Of a stretch of DNA of 43,574 bases, positions 24,837 to 33,384 are shown in pieces. This stretch comes from JACKCP01 sp034007295 (GTDB taxonomy: Bacteria > Desulfobacterota > Desulfobacteria > Desulfobacterales > JACKCP01). The translations under genes were made by a program, and so were the position numbers. Where the stretch lies: contig JAVERC010000028.1 in NCBI GenBank assembly GCA_034007295.1, positions 1 through 43,574 of the forward strand, in the 5' to 3' direction. The notes under the pieces were generated by a model. The model did no database searches and had not been told where the DNA came from. It worked only from the letters and a program-made list of their open reading frames with translations. The number at the start of each line of letters is the position of its first letter. Position 1 is the stretch's first letter.

Positions 24837-26719
24837 AAAACAAAGGATCTTTCAACAATATCCCTTGTTCTTCTTATAATTTTCTCATAATAACTGCTGT
24901 TTCTTTGAAGATAAAATTCAATTTGAAAACTTGAATTATCTTCTTTTATCCTTTTGAGTTCTGTCTGAAGGCCGTAAGGAGAATCAATTCTTTTTACAAA
25001 AAGCTCTCCCCATGTTGTTTTATAGATTACTGCAAAATTATTTATATTTTTTTCATAATGAATTTCTTCAAAGCTTACCACAATAAAAACTTTTTGGATT
25101 TTTTCCTTTTTTATATAAAAAAGAGGCGAATTATCTAAAACATCACATCTTCCTATAAAATCCTTAATTTTAAATGAAAGATTGATTATTTCCTGAAGAC
25201 TTACACTAGTTGGATTTGGCTCCATCCTTACTCTGCCTACCTTAAAAAGATCATTCCACACAGCAAACGCAGTTGCCTTTACAATATCTTGGTCTGAAAA
25301 AAGTGGAATTGAACGATCCGCACCAGCAAAAATTTTCCAATTTTTATTATCATAAACATAAGTAATATCTATAAGATTAAATTGTTCTGAGGGCTTTGGA
25401 ACAAGATTGACCTTTCCATTTTTTTTTTGATAAATTGCAGCTATTTTCCTTCCAAGAACAGTTAAATCTCTTTTATTAATATGCGGATTCAATTTCCCAG
25501 CAGATGATATTGTTTTATAAAATGAAAAAAGTTCCTGAACCAGCCGTTTACCCAGCCTAATCTGTGCAGACATATCCCAATTTTTAAAATTTTCTAGATT
25601 TTCTAAAACATCTTTTGGAATATTTGATCTTTTTAAAAAAGTATCAACAAGCTTTTTTTTGACCTCGTTTTTTTCATATACTTTCATATTGCACCTCAGA
25701 AAAAAACATTCCTTCAAAAAAGAAAGCCTTTCTAAGTCATATCCTGTATTAAAACTCTGCATTAAAAGATCAATGGTAAAAGTCATTGGATCAACAAAAT
25801 CAGGACCATTTGAAGCCATAATTTTATCTCTGAAAAGATCTGCTGCAAGCCTTCTATTTGGATCGTCAATCTGCCTTTTTAAGAGAGCCATTTTAATTAC
25901 CGATTTCAAAGGGCTTGCAAGTGCTTTTTGGAGCTGCCACAAAGAAGCACCAAGGTATTCTTCCGGTTTTACAGATGGTAGATCTCCAAAATCAACATAC
26001 TCATAACCTCCCCCAATTCCTTTTTTGACAGCAGAAAGTGCAAAATCATAATCAATTTTTTCACCATTATCCAAGCACAGCCACCATAAAGGAGTTTTTC
26101 CTGAAATCACAATTGTTGTTCTGTAAAATTCTTCCATTAAAATATTTTTTTGGGCAGATCCTGAACTTTCCTTGTCTAATTTTCCAAAATAACCTGATTT
26201 TATATCTTTTATATCTGAAATAAAAAAATATAGCGGAATTTTACAGTTTTCATCAAACCAATCCTTAATAATATTAATTTTTTCTGTGAGAAATTTCCTT
26301 TTTTCCCTGCCAAGATGCTCAAAATCACCACAAACCCAGATATCACAGTCAGAATAGGCAGTCTGTGCTATACTTCCTATGCTGCCTATTGTATAAAGTC
26401 CTTCAAGAAAATATGTTTCTTTTGTTTGAGTATAAAGCTGACCTGATTCTTCAATTTTAAACATTTTTTTAAAAACTGCCTCTTTCTGGGCAATTTGAGG
26501 CAATGAATCTATCCCAAAAACCTTAAATTTACCTTTAAAATCAGGGACATATCCGGGACATTTTTTATGATTTACGCTTAAAAGCCAGGGAAGAAGATAT
26601 AAAATCTGAGAACTCTCCTTTGGTGAGATTTCACTAAAAAGAGCTTTTCTTTTTTCATTATATGTTTTAAAAACATTATTATTTCTTGAAATCTTTTTTT
26701 CCAGATCTATTTTAATCAT
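24833..26719 (-). CDS. cyaA: Class I adenylate cyclase
   Basis: This 628-residue protein would make cAMP from ATP. The enterobacterial CyaA catalytic pattern is clear: GLYTIGSIGSIAQTAYSDCDIWVC (nucleotidyltransferase-like GS...DxD), SGSAQKNILMEEFYRT, GKTPLWWL, DFGDLPSV and EEYLGASLWQLQKALASPLKSV. E. coli CyaA is about 848 residues; this protein lacks most of the C-terminal regulatory part. Its ATG overlaps, on opposite strands, that of the small Cys protein, so promoters must lie inside neighbouring coding sequence. cAMP use by a Crp-like regulator is expected, but none is in the window. Confidence 0.88.
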   Translation of the reverse strand: MIKIDLEKKISRNNNVFKTYNEKRKALFSEISPKESSQILYLLPWLLSVNHKKCPGYVPDFKGKFKVFGIDSLPQIAQKEAVFKKMFKIEESGQLYTQTKETYFLEGLYTIGSIGSIAQTAYSDCDIWVCGDFEHLGREKRKFLTEKINIIKDWFDENCKIPLYFFISDIKDIKSGYFGKLDKESSGSAQKNILMEEFYRTTIVISGKTPLWWLCLDNGEKIDYDFALSAVKKGIGGGYEYVDFGDLPSVKPEEYLGASLWQLQKALASPLKSVIKMALLKRQIDDPNRRLAADLFRDKIMASNGPDFVDPMTFTIDLLMQSFNTGYDLERLSFLKECFFLRCNMKVYEKNEVKKKLVDTFLKRSNIPKDVLENLENFKNWDMSAQIRLGKRLVQELFSFYKTISSAGKLNPHINKRDLTVLGRKIAAIYQKKNGKVNLVPKPSEQFNLIDITYVYDNKNWKIFAGADRSIPLFSDQDIVKATAFAVWNDLFKVGRVRMEPNPTSVSLQEIINLSFKIKDFIGRCDVLDNSPLFYIKKEKIQKVFIVVSFEEIHYEKNINNFAVIYKTTWGELFVKRIDSPYGLQTELKRIKEDNSSFQIEFYLQRNSSYYEKIIRRTRDIVERSFVF

Positions 26720-26927
26720 GGCAAATAACCGTATAAGCTGTCATAAATGTAAATATTATTATGTAACATGGGAAAAAAAACATCCTCATGGATGCAGGGC
26801 CATGGGCTTTAAAAGTAAAATAATGCCTTCTCTTGTTGTTTTCCAAAGTTCAGGTGAAAGCTGCAAATTTTATTCTCCCAAAAAAAAAGACAAGCTGGAT
26901 TCCAAAAAAAATATAATTATAGTTTAG
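26718..26927 (+). CDS. Small Cys-containing conserved protein
   Basis: This is a 69-residue protein starting MANNRISCHKCKYYYVTWE, with Cys at about 8, 11, 26 and 49, then AMGFKSKIMPS and SSGESCKFY. The spaced Cys suggest a small zinc ribbon or metal site. I recognise the pattern as a short conserved protein of proteobacteria of unknown role. The start is within 2 bp of the start of the divergent cyclase gene (CATG shared), and no Shine-Dalgarno sequence is visible. The 3' end overlaps thyX by 11 bp. Confidence 0.75.
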   Translation: MANNRISCHKCKYYYVTWEKKHPHGCRAMGFKSKIMPSLVVFQSSGESCKFYSPKKKDKLDSKKNIIIV

Positions 26928-28329
26928 AAATAAATTCTCTTACTTCTTTCATTTTTTTACAGCTGAACTTACCTTCAGGACAAACTCCGTCCATAAAACA
27001 TCCTGGGCCTACTTTTTTGAAAATATCAGGTTCTCTAGTCCTTAATAATGAAAGCATTTCATATGCAAACTCCCTGATTTCCCACTGGGCTCTCATACAT
27101 GTACGCAAACGGAAAAAATGAAACAGCTCCCTTGCATTCATTGAAGTTACAATATCAAGTTTCATTCCTGCTAAAGCAAAATAAACAAGGTCTTCTTTAA
27201 ATTTTAATTTTTCTTTAAACAAACTATATGATTCTATATGTTTTTCATAGGAATTAATATAAATTTTCTTTAACTCATTATTATTTTTTATTGTTTCCGG
27301 CATAATAAAATCATTAAATCTTATTTTCTTTGAAAGGTCAGAAATAATAATTGACTGAATTCTGTGCCTTACAAGATGGGTAAGCCCTGCTAAACTTATT
27401 CTGTTTATTCTGAATCCAAAACTTATATTTTCCAAGGCTCTTGCCCTGCCGTCAGTTATTGTTTCAGAAATTACCTGATGATAAATTTCAGGATCATTTG
27501 CAATTATCTCTTCAGCCTTTTTTGAGGATATTCCAGTATGACCAATTATCTGAGCTAAAACCATTTTAAATGAAGCATTTTCAGTACATGATAAAAGCTC
27601 AACTTTTTTTTCAGGCAGGTAATTATCATCAAGCCTGTCATTTAATAGATTATTTGTAAAGGCCGGCATATTATCTTTAAAAGCTGAAATTTTATCCAAA
27701 ATAGAAAAAGGTTCTTTGAAAATTTTTTTTGCCTGATCAAGAAGCATATTTCCGAGATTTTTTATTTCAGGATACATTGAACCTCTTCCATAGCATGCAG
27801 AGTAAATTATCTTCATAAGTTCTCTTGCATTTACTGTGCAGTAAAAATTACTTCTGAAACAATATGGAAGAATAAATCTTGCATCTTCTCTTGGAACGCC
27901 TTTTTCTGTAAGATCGGAATAAACTGAAAAAAGTGATTCCATTGTGCTTGAATATTTATTTTTAAGATCTTTTTTTTCTTTTTCAGACACATTATCATTA
28001 AATCTTAAATCAGGGACAACAAACCCCATTTTTTTATAGTCAACATATCTTCTTGATTTTACAGTAAATGAAGCAAGTCTGAATTCAATTATAAACTGCT
28101 CAACAATAACAGATACATTATCAAAAATTATATTGAAATTTACATGCTCACAAACAGAATGATGTCCCATATCAAGGACTTTTTCAATTAAAGAAGTATC
28201 TTCTTTTTCCATGCTTTCATTATAAATTTCAAGTGCACTTCCCTTTGTAGTTGAAATTCTTGCCGCAGCAAGACAAAAATTGGAAGGCTTATTTGTATGG
28301 CCAGCAATAACGGCCTTTGAATTTATCAT
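26917..28329 (-). CDS. thyX: Long two-domain ThyX-like flavin-dependent thymidylate synthase
   Basis: This 470-residue protein is about twice the usual ThyX length and reads as two ThyX-like halves. Half 1 has HHSVCEHVNF (57-66) and EFRLASFTVKSRRY (82-95), the RHRxxS...S-x-RY motif with RHR changed to EFR. It also has NARELMKIIYSACYGRGSMYPEI. Half 2 has GLTHLVRHRIQSIIISDLSKK, NARELFHFFRLRTCMRAQWEIRE and a Cys-rich tail (PGCFMDGVCPEGKFSC). The enzyme would methylate dUMP with folate and FADH2. The split of motifs suggests one pseudo-tetramer-like active site made by unequal halves. No thyA in the window. A repeat copy ends 22 bp upstream of the ATG. Confidence 0.85.
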   Translation of the reverse strand: MINSKAVIAGHTNKPSNFCLAAARISTTKGSALEIYNESMEKEDTSLIEKVLDMGHHSVCEHVNFNIIFDNVSVIVEQFIIEFRLASFTVKSRRYVDYKKMGFVVPDLRFNDNVSEKEKKDLKNKYSSTMESLFSVYSDLTEKGVPREDARFILPYCFRSNFYCTVNARELMKIIYSACYGRGSMYPEIKNLGNMLLDQAKKIFKEPFSILDKISAFKDNMPAFTNNLLNDRLDDNYLPEKKVELLSCTENASFKMVLAQIIGHTGISSKKAEEIIANDPEIYHQVISETITDGRARALENISFGFRINRISLAGLTHLVRHRIQSIIISDLSKKIRFNDFIMPETIKNNNELKKIYINSYEKHIESYSLFKEKLKFKEDLVYFALAGMKLDIVTSMNARELFHFFRLRTCMRAQWEIREFAYEMLSLLRTREPDIFKKVGPGCFMDGVCPEGKFSCKKMKEVREFISKL

Positions 28330-28351
28330 AAGAAACTCTTTTTTTTATTTA

Positions 28352-28492
28352 GTTGCTGAACGAAAACGGCCTTTTTTGTCTATTCTTAAGTCAGATTCAA
28401 AATTTAATCCTCAAAACACTCAATGTATCCTAAAGGTTAAATTTTTCATCTTTCTTGAACTGTACAAAAAATTCTCGTTTTCGGCCAATCAC
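28352..28492 (-). repeat. MITE-like 141-bp repeat, copy 5
   Basis: This is a full-length 141-bp copy in minus orientation, GTTGCTGAACGAAAACGGCC (28352) to CGGCCAATCAC (28492). It is flanked by identical TATTTA at 28346-28351 and 28493-28498. It is of the CTGACTTAAG subfamily. It lies between the hisG stop and the thyX ATG and so forms nearly the whole thyX leader. Confidence 0.93.
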
Positions 28493-28545
28493 TATTTAGC
28501 TGTATGGTTTTTATTTGGACAAAATAAATTTTTAGTGCATCAAAA

Positions 28546-29394
28546 CTAAAGTCTGCATGTTCTTATGTCACTTACAATAATTCCCCTTGCACCAATTTCT
28601 GCTAGTCTATCCATCATTAGATTTACATCTTTTTTCCTCACCATTGATTTTACAGCGATCCAGCCTTTTTTACTTAATGGTGAAACTGTTGGAGATTCAA
28701 TTCCAGGGGTTACAGCAGCTGCTTCATCTAAAAGTTTTTCTTCAACGTCATACTCAATAATTACATATTCCCTGGCAGTTAAAATCCCTTTAATTCTTTC
28801 AGTAAAAATAAAAACATCTTTATTTTCCATTATTTCAGGGGTTCTTGAAATAAGAACAGCTTCTGATTTTAAAACAGGATTTCCAAAAACCTCAAGACCT
28901 GCCTCCTTCATGGTTCTTCCTGTTTCAACAACATCTGCAATTGCATCAGCAACTCCAAGCTCGATTGAAATTTCTACAGCACCGTCAAGCTTTACAATAT
29001 CAGCTTTAAGGTTATTTTTTTTCAAATCGGATTCAACTATTTCAGGATATGAAGTAGCAATTCTTTTGTTATTTAATTCTGATACAGACTTCATTGCTCC
29101 TTTTTTACATGCATAGCAAAAAGAAGACTTTCCAAATCCAAGTCCAAATATTTCATGGACATTGGTTCTGCTGTCAAGAGCAAGATCTCTTCCTGTAATT
29201 CCAAGATCAAGAATACCTCTGCTTACATAAACTGCTATATCCCTTGGTCTTAAAAAAACAAAATCTATTTTGTTTTCACCATCTGAAACCATAAGTTCCT
29301 TGCCAAGCCTTCTGCATGAATATCCTGCAGATTTAACAAGATTTACTGCATCTTCAGACAAACTCCCTTTGTTAGGAAGTGCTATTTTTAACAT
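28546..29394 (-). CDS. hisG: ATP phosphoribosyltransferase, long form
   Basis: This is a 282-residue HisG_L, the first enzyme of histidine synthesis, joining ATP and PRPP. It starts LKIALPNKGSLSEDA. RDIAVYVSRGILDLGITGRD belongs to the periplasmic-binding-protein-like fold, and DGAVEISIELGVADAIADVVETG is the PRPP-binding loop. The ~80-residue C-terminal ACT-like domain (ending GARGIIVSDIRTCRL) gives histidine feedback, so no HisZ is needed. It is 49 bp downstream of hisE on the same strand. Followed by repeat copy 5. Confidence 0.95.
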   Translation of the reverse strand: MLKIALPNKGSLSEDAVNLVKSAGYSCRRLGKELMVSDGENKIDFVFLRPRDIAVYVSRGILDLGITGRDLALDSRTNVHEIFGLGFGKSSFCYACKKGAMKSVSELNNKRIATSYPEIVESDLKKNNLKADIVKLDGAVEISIELGVADAIADVVETGRTMKEAGLEVFGNPVLKSEAVLISRTPEIMENKDVFIFTERIKGILTAREYVIIEYDVEEKLLDEAAAVTPGIESPTVSPLSKKGWIAVKSMVRKKDVNLMMDRLAEIGARGIIVSDIRTCRL

Positions 29395-29443
29395 TTTAAA
29401 TTATCTCCTACATTTTCTTTTTCTAAACAAGAACTATAAATAA

Positions 29444-29707
29444 TCACAAATATTTATAAACATCTTCCAGAGTCAAATCACATGCAAGCATCATTACCTG
29501 GATATGGTACAAAAGCTGTGAAATTTCTTCAGCTGTTTTTTCTTTTCCTTCATATTCTGAAGCAATCCATACTTCTCCTGCTTCTTCAATAATTTTTTTG
29601 CCAATTGCATGAATACCGCTTTTGAGTTCTTTAACAGTTCGAGAATCTGGATCATCTGATTTTTTTTTAAGCTTAAGTTCTTCAAACAACTCTTCAAATC
29701 TTTTCAT
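29444..29707 (-). CDS. hisE: Phosphoribosyl-ATP pyrophosphatase
   Basis: This 87-residue MazG-fold enzyme removes pyrophosphate from phosphoribosyl-ATP, the second histidine step. GKKIIEEAGEVWIASEYEG and EEISQLLYHIQVMM supply the Glu/Asp metal ligands. Compared with longer HisIE fusions it is the stand-alone HisE, so HisI must be elsewhere. It is upstream of hisG; both are probably one transcript with the HAD gene 32 bp upstream. Confidence 0.92.
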   Translation of the reverse strand: MKRFEELFEELKLKKKSDDPDSRTVKELKSGIHAIGKKIIEEAGEVWIASEYEGKEKTAEEISQLLYHIQVMMLACDLTLEDVYKYL

Positions 29708-29739
29708 TTTTTTACCTAAATTTAATATTTCAAAAAAAT

Positions 29740-30354
29740 TTAAAATTCTGGATCAATAAAATATTCTTTTATCTGTTTTTTAAAATCATTCATATCTTTA
29801 AATAAAATTCCATTTATTTTTTTTGCAGCAGCTCTTTGAATATGAGGGTTATGGTCATCTGCAAACAATGTATTTTCAGGGAGTTCATCCATTTCTTCCA
29901 AAGCAAGATCAAAAATTTCTGGATCTTTTTTTGTAATTCCCAGGTAATATGAATTGAAAACCTTGTCAAAATACTTAAAAAAATCATATTTTTTGTCAAG
30001 AATATCAAGCCAGTTTGTCTGGTCGCTTAAAATTGCTGTTTTTATATTTTGAGTTTTAAGCCATTTTGCAAAATTTATCATTTCATCTCTTATGATAAAT
30101 CTTTTAAGTATAAACTCTGTAAGATTTGAATTTGACTCGCTTATTTTTGTTTTTTCCTTAAAAAGATCCCAAAACTTGTCAGAATCTGCTTTGCCGCTTG
30201 TAAAACCGCAGTCATAAACTAAATCAAAGGCAATTTTTTTTAATTTTTCAACATCAAAATCAAATTTTAAGGCAAGCTCATTAATTCCTTTTTTAAAACC
30301 TTCTTCAGCAATTACCCCTCCAAAATCCAGTAAAACAAGTTTTATATCAGACAT
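29740..30354 (-). CDS. HAD-superfamily hydrolase
   Basis: This 204-residue protein is HAD subfamily IA with a helical cap. Motif I is LLDFGGVIAEEG, motif II AILSDQ, the motif III Lys is in GITKKDPEIFDLAL, and motif IV is TLFADDHNPHIQRA. In motif I the residue two after the nucleophile Asp is Gly rather than the usual acid/base Asp, as in some YihX-like phosphatases. The substrate is unknown. The ATG follows AAGGAT. Nearby hisE-hisG on the same strand suggests co-transcription; a phosphatase role in histidine synthesis is possible but unsupported by motif. Confidence 0.85.
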   Translation of the reverse strand: MSDIKLVLLDFGGVIAEEGFKKGINELALKFDFDVEKLKKIAFDLVYDCGFTSGKADSDKFWDLFKEKTKISESNSNLTEFILKRFIIRDEMINFAKWLKTQNIKTAILSDQTNWLDILDKKYDFFKYFDKVFNSYYLGITKKDPEIFDLALEEMDELPENTLFADDHNPHIQRAAAKKINGILFKDMNDFKKQIKEYFIDPEF

Positions 30355-30464
30355 TAATTCATCCTTATATTCGTTTAGAATTACATACTCAAAAATAAAA
30401 AAATATTTTTTGTCAACTTTGACATTTTATAATTAAAAATATCTTTAATAAAAAGTTTATTAAT

Positions 30465-30495
30465 CCAAAAAAAAAGGCCGATAAAAACGGCCTTT
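30465..30495 (-). terminator. Intrinsic terminator downstream of leuC-leuD
   Basis: AAAGGCCG (30473-30480) and CGGCCTTT (30488-30495) pair around a 7-nt loop. On the minus strand the stem is followed by about ten T, a strong terminator. It lies beyond repeat copy 6, so the repeat is within the 3'-UTR of the leuCD transcript. Confidence 0.88.
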
Positions 30496-30515
30496 AATTT
30501 TACAAAACTTAATTA

Positions 30516-30651
30516 GTTGCTGAAGGAAAACGGCCTTTTTTGTCCATTCTAAAGTCAGATTCAAAATTTAATCCTCAAAATACTCAATGTATCCTAAAGG
30601 TTAAATTTTTCACTTGAACTGAACAAAAAATTCCCGTTTTCAGCCAATCAC
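30516..30651 (-). repeat. MITE-like repeat, copy 6 (136 bp)
   Basis: This is a near-complete copy in minus orientation, flanked by identical TAATTA at 30510-30515 and 30652-30657. Compared with the 141-bp form it lacks 5 bp near TTTTTCACTTGAAC. It is of the CTGACTTTAG subfamily. It sits 16 bp downstream of the leuD stop and upstream of the terminator. Confidence 0.92.
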
Positions 30652-30667
30652 TAATTAAAGATAAATT

Positions 30668-31192
30668 TTAGTAATTTTTATCTGCAAAATCAAGCCATCC
30701 GCCAGATTTAACAAGTTTTGAATCAAATTCTGATATTGAAAAAACAATATCCTTTTTTTTGCTTCCTGCTCTTATCGTAAATTTTTTATTTTCAAAATCA
30801 GTTTCAATATAAACGTCTTTTTCCTTTGCAAACTCATCAAAAAGCATTTCGATCTGATCTTTTTGAAGACTTACGGCCATCATTCCACAATTAAACATAT
30901 TCTGTCTGAATATCCTTGCAAAGGACTCTCCAATCACAAGATTTATTCCATTTACTTCAAATGCCCATGGAGCATGCTCCCTTGAAGAACCGCATCCGAA
31001 ATTTCCCCTTGTAATAACAACACTGGAATCTTCAATATCTTTAAGATTAAAACCTTCAAGCTTAAGATCTTCAAGAAGATAGGGTTTTAATGCTTCCTTA
31101 GAAATTTCAGTCAGATATTTAGCAGGTATTATTTCATCTGTATTTATATCGTCTCTGTCAAGAAAAAGGACTTTACCGTTAAAATTTTTCAT
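30668..31192 (-). CDS. leuD: 3-isopropylmalate dehydratase small subunit
   Basis: This is a 174-residue swivelling-domain subunit of an aconitase-family isomerase. It contains DRDDINTDEIIPAKYLTEI and the signature TRGNFGCGSSREHAPWAF, whose loop contacts substrate. It is of the type-2 (archaeal/deltaproteobacterial) short form. With LeuC it isomerises 2- to 3-isopropylmalate in leucine synthesis. Start follows leuC by 10 bp. Related pairs act on homoaconitate, citramalate or dimethylmalate, so substrate is by family only. Confidence 0.9.
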   Translation of the reverse strand: MKNFNGKVLFLDRDDINTDEIIPAKYLTEISKEALKPYLLEDLKLEGFNLKDIEDSSVVITRGNFGCGSSREHAPWAFEVNGINLVIGESFARIFRQNMFNCGMMAVSLQKDQIEMLFDEFAKEKDVYIETDFENKKFTIRAGSKKKDIVFSISEFDSKLVKSGGWLDFADKNY

Positions 31193-31202
31193 TTTATCCT
31201 TC

Positions 31203-32489
31203 CTAACCCTTAAAAAGAGGTGAATTATCTATATAGCCTTTTATTGCTGTCTGAGCTGCTGTAGCAGGACTCATCAGATGAACCATGCCTCCTTTGCCCA
31301 TTCTTCCATTAAAATTCCTGTTTGTTGTTGAAGCACATACTTCTCCCTCTGCAAGAACTCCGTTGCTCATTCCAAGACACGCTCCGCAGGTAGGATTTGT
31401 AACACAAAAACCAGCATCCATAAAAACCTTGATTATGCCCTTGTCAAGTGCCTGTTTGAAAATTTCAGGTGTTGCAGGTGAAACAATCCCTCTTACATCA
31501 TCAGAAATTTTCTGTCCCTCAAGAACTTTTGCGGCAATTTCAAGGTCTGAAAGCCTTCCGTTTGTGCATGAGCCTATATATATCTGATCAACCTTTACAT
31601 TTTCAAATTCACTTACAGGCTTTACCTGGTCAGGCTTGAATCCAAATGTAGCAACAGGAACAACTTCAGAAGCATCTATTTTAATTATTTGAGCATAATC
31701 TGCATCTTCATCAGAAATCCATTTTGAATATTCTTTGAGTGCATCAGCTTTAGAACCAAAATCTGATTCAATGAATTTCCAGAGATAATCAACAGTTTTT
31801 TCATCAGGATAGCAGATTCCAGAAGTTCCGCCTGCTTCTATTGCCATATTGCAAAGGGTCATTCTTTCTTCCATATTCATTTTTGATATAACAGTACCTG
31901 TAAACTCAATAACCTTGTCAGTTGCACCGTTTACACCTATTTTACCTATTATGTGTAAAATAAGGTCTTTTGCAAAAACCCCTTCTTTAAGACTTCCCTC
32001 TACCTCAATTTTCATGGTTTCAGGATACTTAAATGCACAAACACCCTTTAAAATTCCAACCTCAAGGTCAGTTGTTCCAACGCCTGCTGCAAATGCACCA
32101 AACGCACCATGTGTGCATGTATGGGAATCTCCCATAATTATAGTAGCTCCAGGTCTTACAAATCCCTGTTCAGGAAAAATAGCATGACATACCCCGTTTC
32201 TTCCTATATCAAAAAAATCCTTAATCTTGTTTCTTTTTGACCAATCCCTTAAAATTTTGCCCTGAAGTGCAGTTTTTGAATCTTTTGCAGGAGTAACGTG
32301 ATCTATTACAACCTTAATTTTATCAGGGTCAAAAACCCTGTCCTTACCTTTTTTTTCCAAATCATTAATAGCCACCGGAGTTGTTATCTCGTGGCAGAAA
32401 ACTGCATCAAGGCGAAGAACATTTATACCTTTTTCAGGGGTATCAACAAGATGAGCATCAAATATTTTTTCTGCTATTGTTTTTCCCAT
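31203..32489 (-). CDS. leuC: 3-isopropylmalate dehydratase large subunit
   Basis: This 428-residue aconitase-family subunit carries the [4Fe-4S] cluster. The Cys ligands are in YIGSCTNGR and TCGACLG. IMGDSHTCTHGAFGAFAAGVGTTDLE is the active-site His/Ser region. Length and the split LeuC/LeuD architecture match type-2 IPM isomerase. A strong AGGAG precedes the ATG. Upstream is an XRE-cupin regulator on the same strand. leuA and leuB are not in the window. Confidence 0.92.
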   Translation of the reverse strand: MGKTIAEKIFDAHLVDTPEKGINVLRLDAVFCHEITTPVAINDLEKKGKDRVFDPDKIKVVIDHVTPAKDSKTALQGKILRDWSKRNKIKDFFDIGRNGVCHAIFPEQGFVRPGATIIMGDSHTCTHGAFGAFAAGVGTTDLEVGILKGVCAFKYPETMKIEVEGSLKEGVFAKDLILHIIGKIGVNGATDKVIEFTGTVISKMNMEERMTLCNMAIEAGGTSGICYPDEKTVDYLWKFIESDFGSKADALKEYSKWISDEDADYAQIIKIDASEVVPVATFGFKPDQVKPVSEFENVKVDQIYIGSCTNGRLSDLEIAAKVLEGQKISDDVRGIVSPATPEIFKQALDKGIIKVFMDAGFCVTNPTCGACLGMSNGVLAEGEVCASTTNRNFNGRMGKGGMVHLMSPATAAQTAIKGYIDNSPLFKG

Positions 32490-32589
32490 CTCTTAGAAAA
32501 TCTCCTATATTTAAAATTATTTAATTTAATTACTGCAAATTTTTCAGCCCAATAATAATGCCTGAAAATTTATTTTTTTCAATACATGA

Positions 32590-33183
32590 TTAATCATTGT
32601 TTATAAAAAGTCTTGGCGGAGTTGTAACCCAAAAAGCCTTTAAAATTTTTGTACCTGAATTTTTTAGTTTATGGGGTATGTCAGATGCAAAAGAAACGCT
32701 GTCACCTTCTTCTAGAACATAGTTGACCCCTCCATATTCAAGTATACCGCTTCCTTCTAAAATAAATCCCATTTCCTTTCCTGCATGGCCGTATCCACTG
32801 TTTCCCTTTTCATTGTCAAATGGTATTTCAATTAAATAAGCTTCAATATCTCTTGTTTTGTCACCCTCTGTAGAACTGATGGAAGAAAGCTGATGATAAG
32901 TTATATCTCCTATTGTACGTATATTTTTTTCTTCTGCTTTTACAATATTTACCATTCTCTTTTTTTTAAAATCTTTAAAGATATACTCAAGGTCAATGTC
33001 TAAAACATCAATAATTGCAAATAAAGTATCTATTGAAGGCGAAACCTTATCACGCTCTATTTGTGAAATAAGACTTTCGCTTACTCCAGCACTTGAAGCT
33101 ACAGTCTTTAATGTTAATTTTTTCTTTTCTCTAATCTTTCTTATTCTGCTTCCAAAGGGATATTTCAAACCGGAATTTACCAT
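32590..33183 (-). CDS. XRE-family regulator with cupin domain
   Basis: This is a 197-residue regulator. The helix-turn-helix is in residues ~12-65 (RKIREKKKLTLKTVASSAG, SESLISQIERDKVSPSIDTL). The C-terminal cupin barrel (about 100-190) has GHAGKEMGFILEGSG, LEEGDSVSF and IPHKLKNSG, with His/Glu positions for metal or ligand binding. Such proteins sense small metabolites. An AAGGAG ribosome-binding site is present. It is 100 bp upstream of leuC on the same strand, so it may regulate or be co-transcribed with leuCD. Confidence 0.88.
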   Translation of the reverse strand: MVNSGLKYPFGSRIRKIREKKKLTLKTVASSAGVSESLISQIERDKVSPSIDTLFAIIDVLDIDLEYIFKDFKKKRMVNIVKAEEKNIRTIGDITYHQLSSISSTEGDKTRDIEAYLIEIPFDNEKGNSGYGHAGKEMGFILEGSGILEYGGVNYVLEEGDSVSFASDIPHKLKNSGTKILKAFWVTTPPRLFINND

Positions 33184-33384
33184 AACTTAATCTCCTTAAA
33201 TATTTTTAAACTTACTTAAAAATACTCCCCCTTGCAACAAGAATAATAAATACCTGTAAAAAATTTAAAACTTCAATTAAATTGCTTTTCAAACCAAAAT
33301 CAATCATTTTAGTTGTTAAAATAATATTGAATTTGTTAAAAAATATTTTAAAATTTTTAATTTAAAACTATAAAACGGTGACAA

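Noticed and set aside
30354..30420. TTGACA-like -35 box upstream of the HAD hydrolase gene
   Set aside because: No -10 hexamer at acceptable spacing could be placed, and chance matches are common in sequence this AT-rich.
32541..32568. TTTTCAG/CTGAAAA stem with T-run as terminator between leuC and the XRE-cupin gene
   Set aside because: The stem is short and AT-rich, and the T-run is on the plus strand whereas both flanking genes are on the minus strand.
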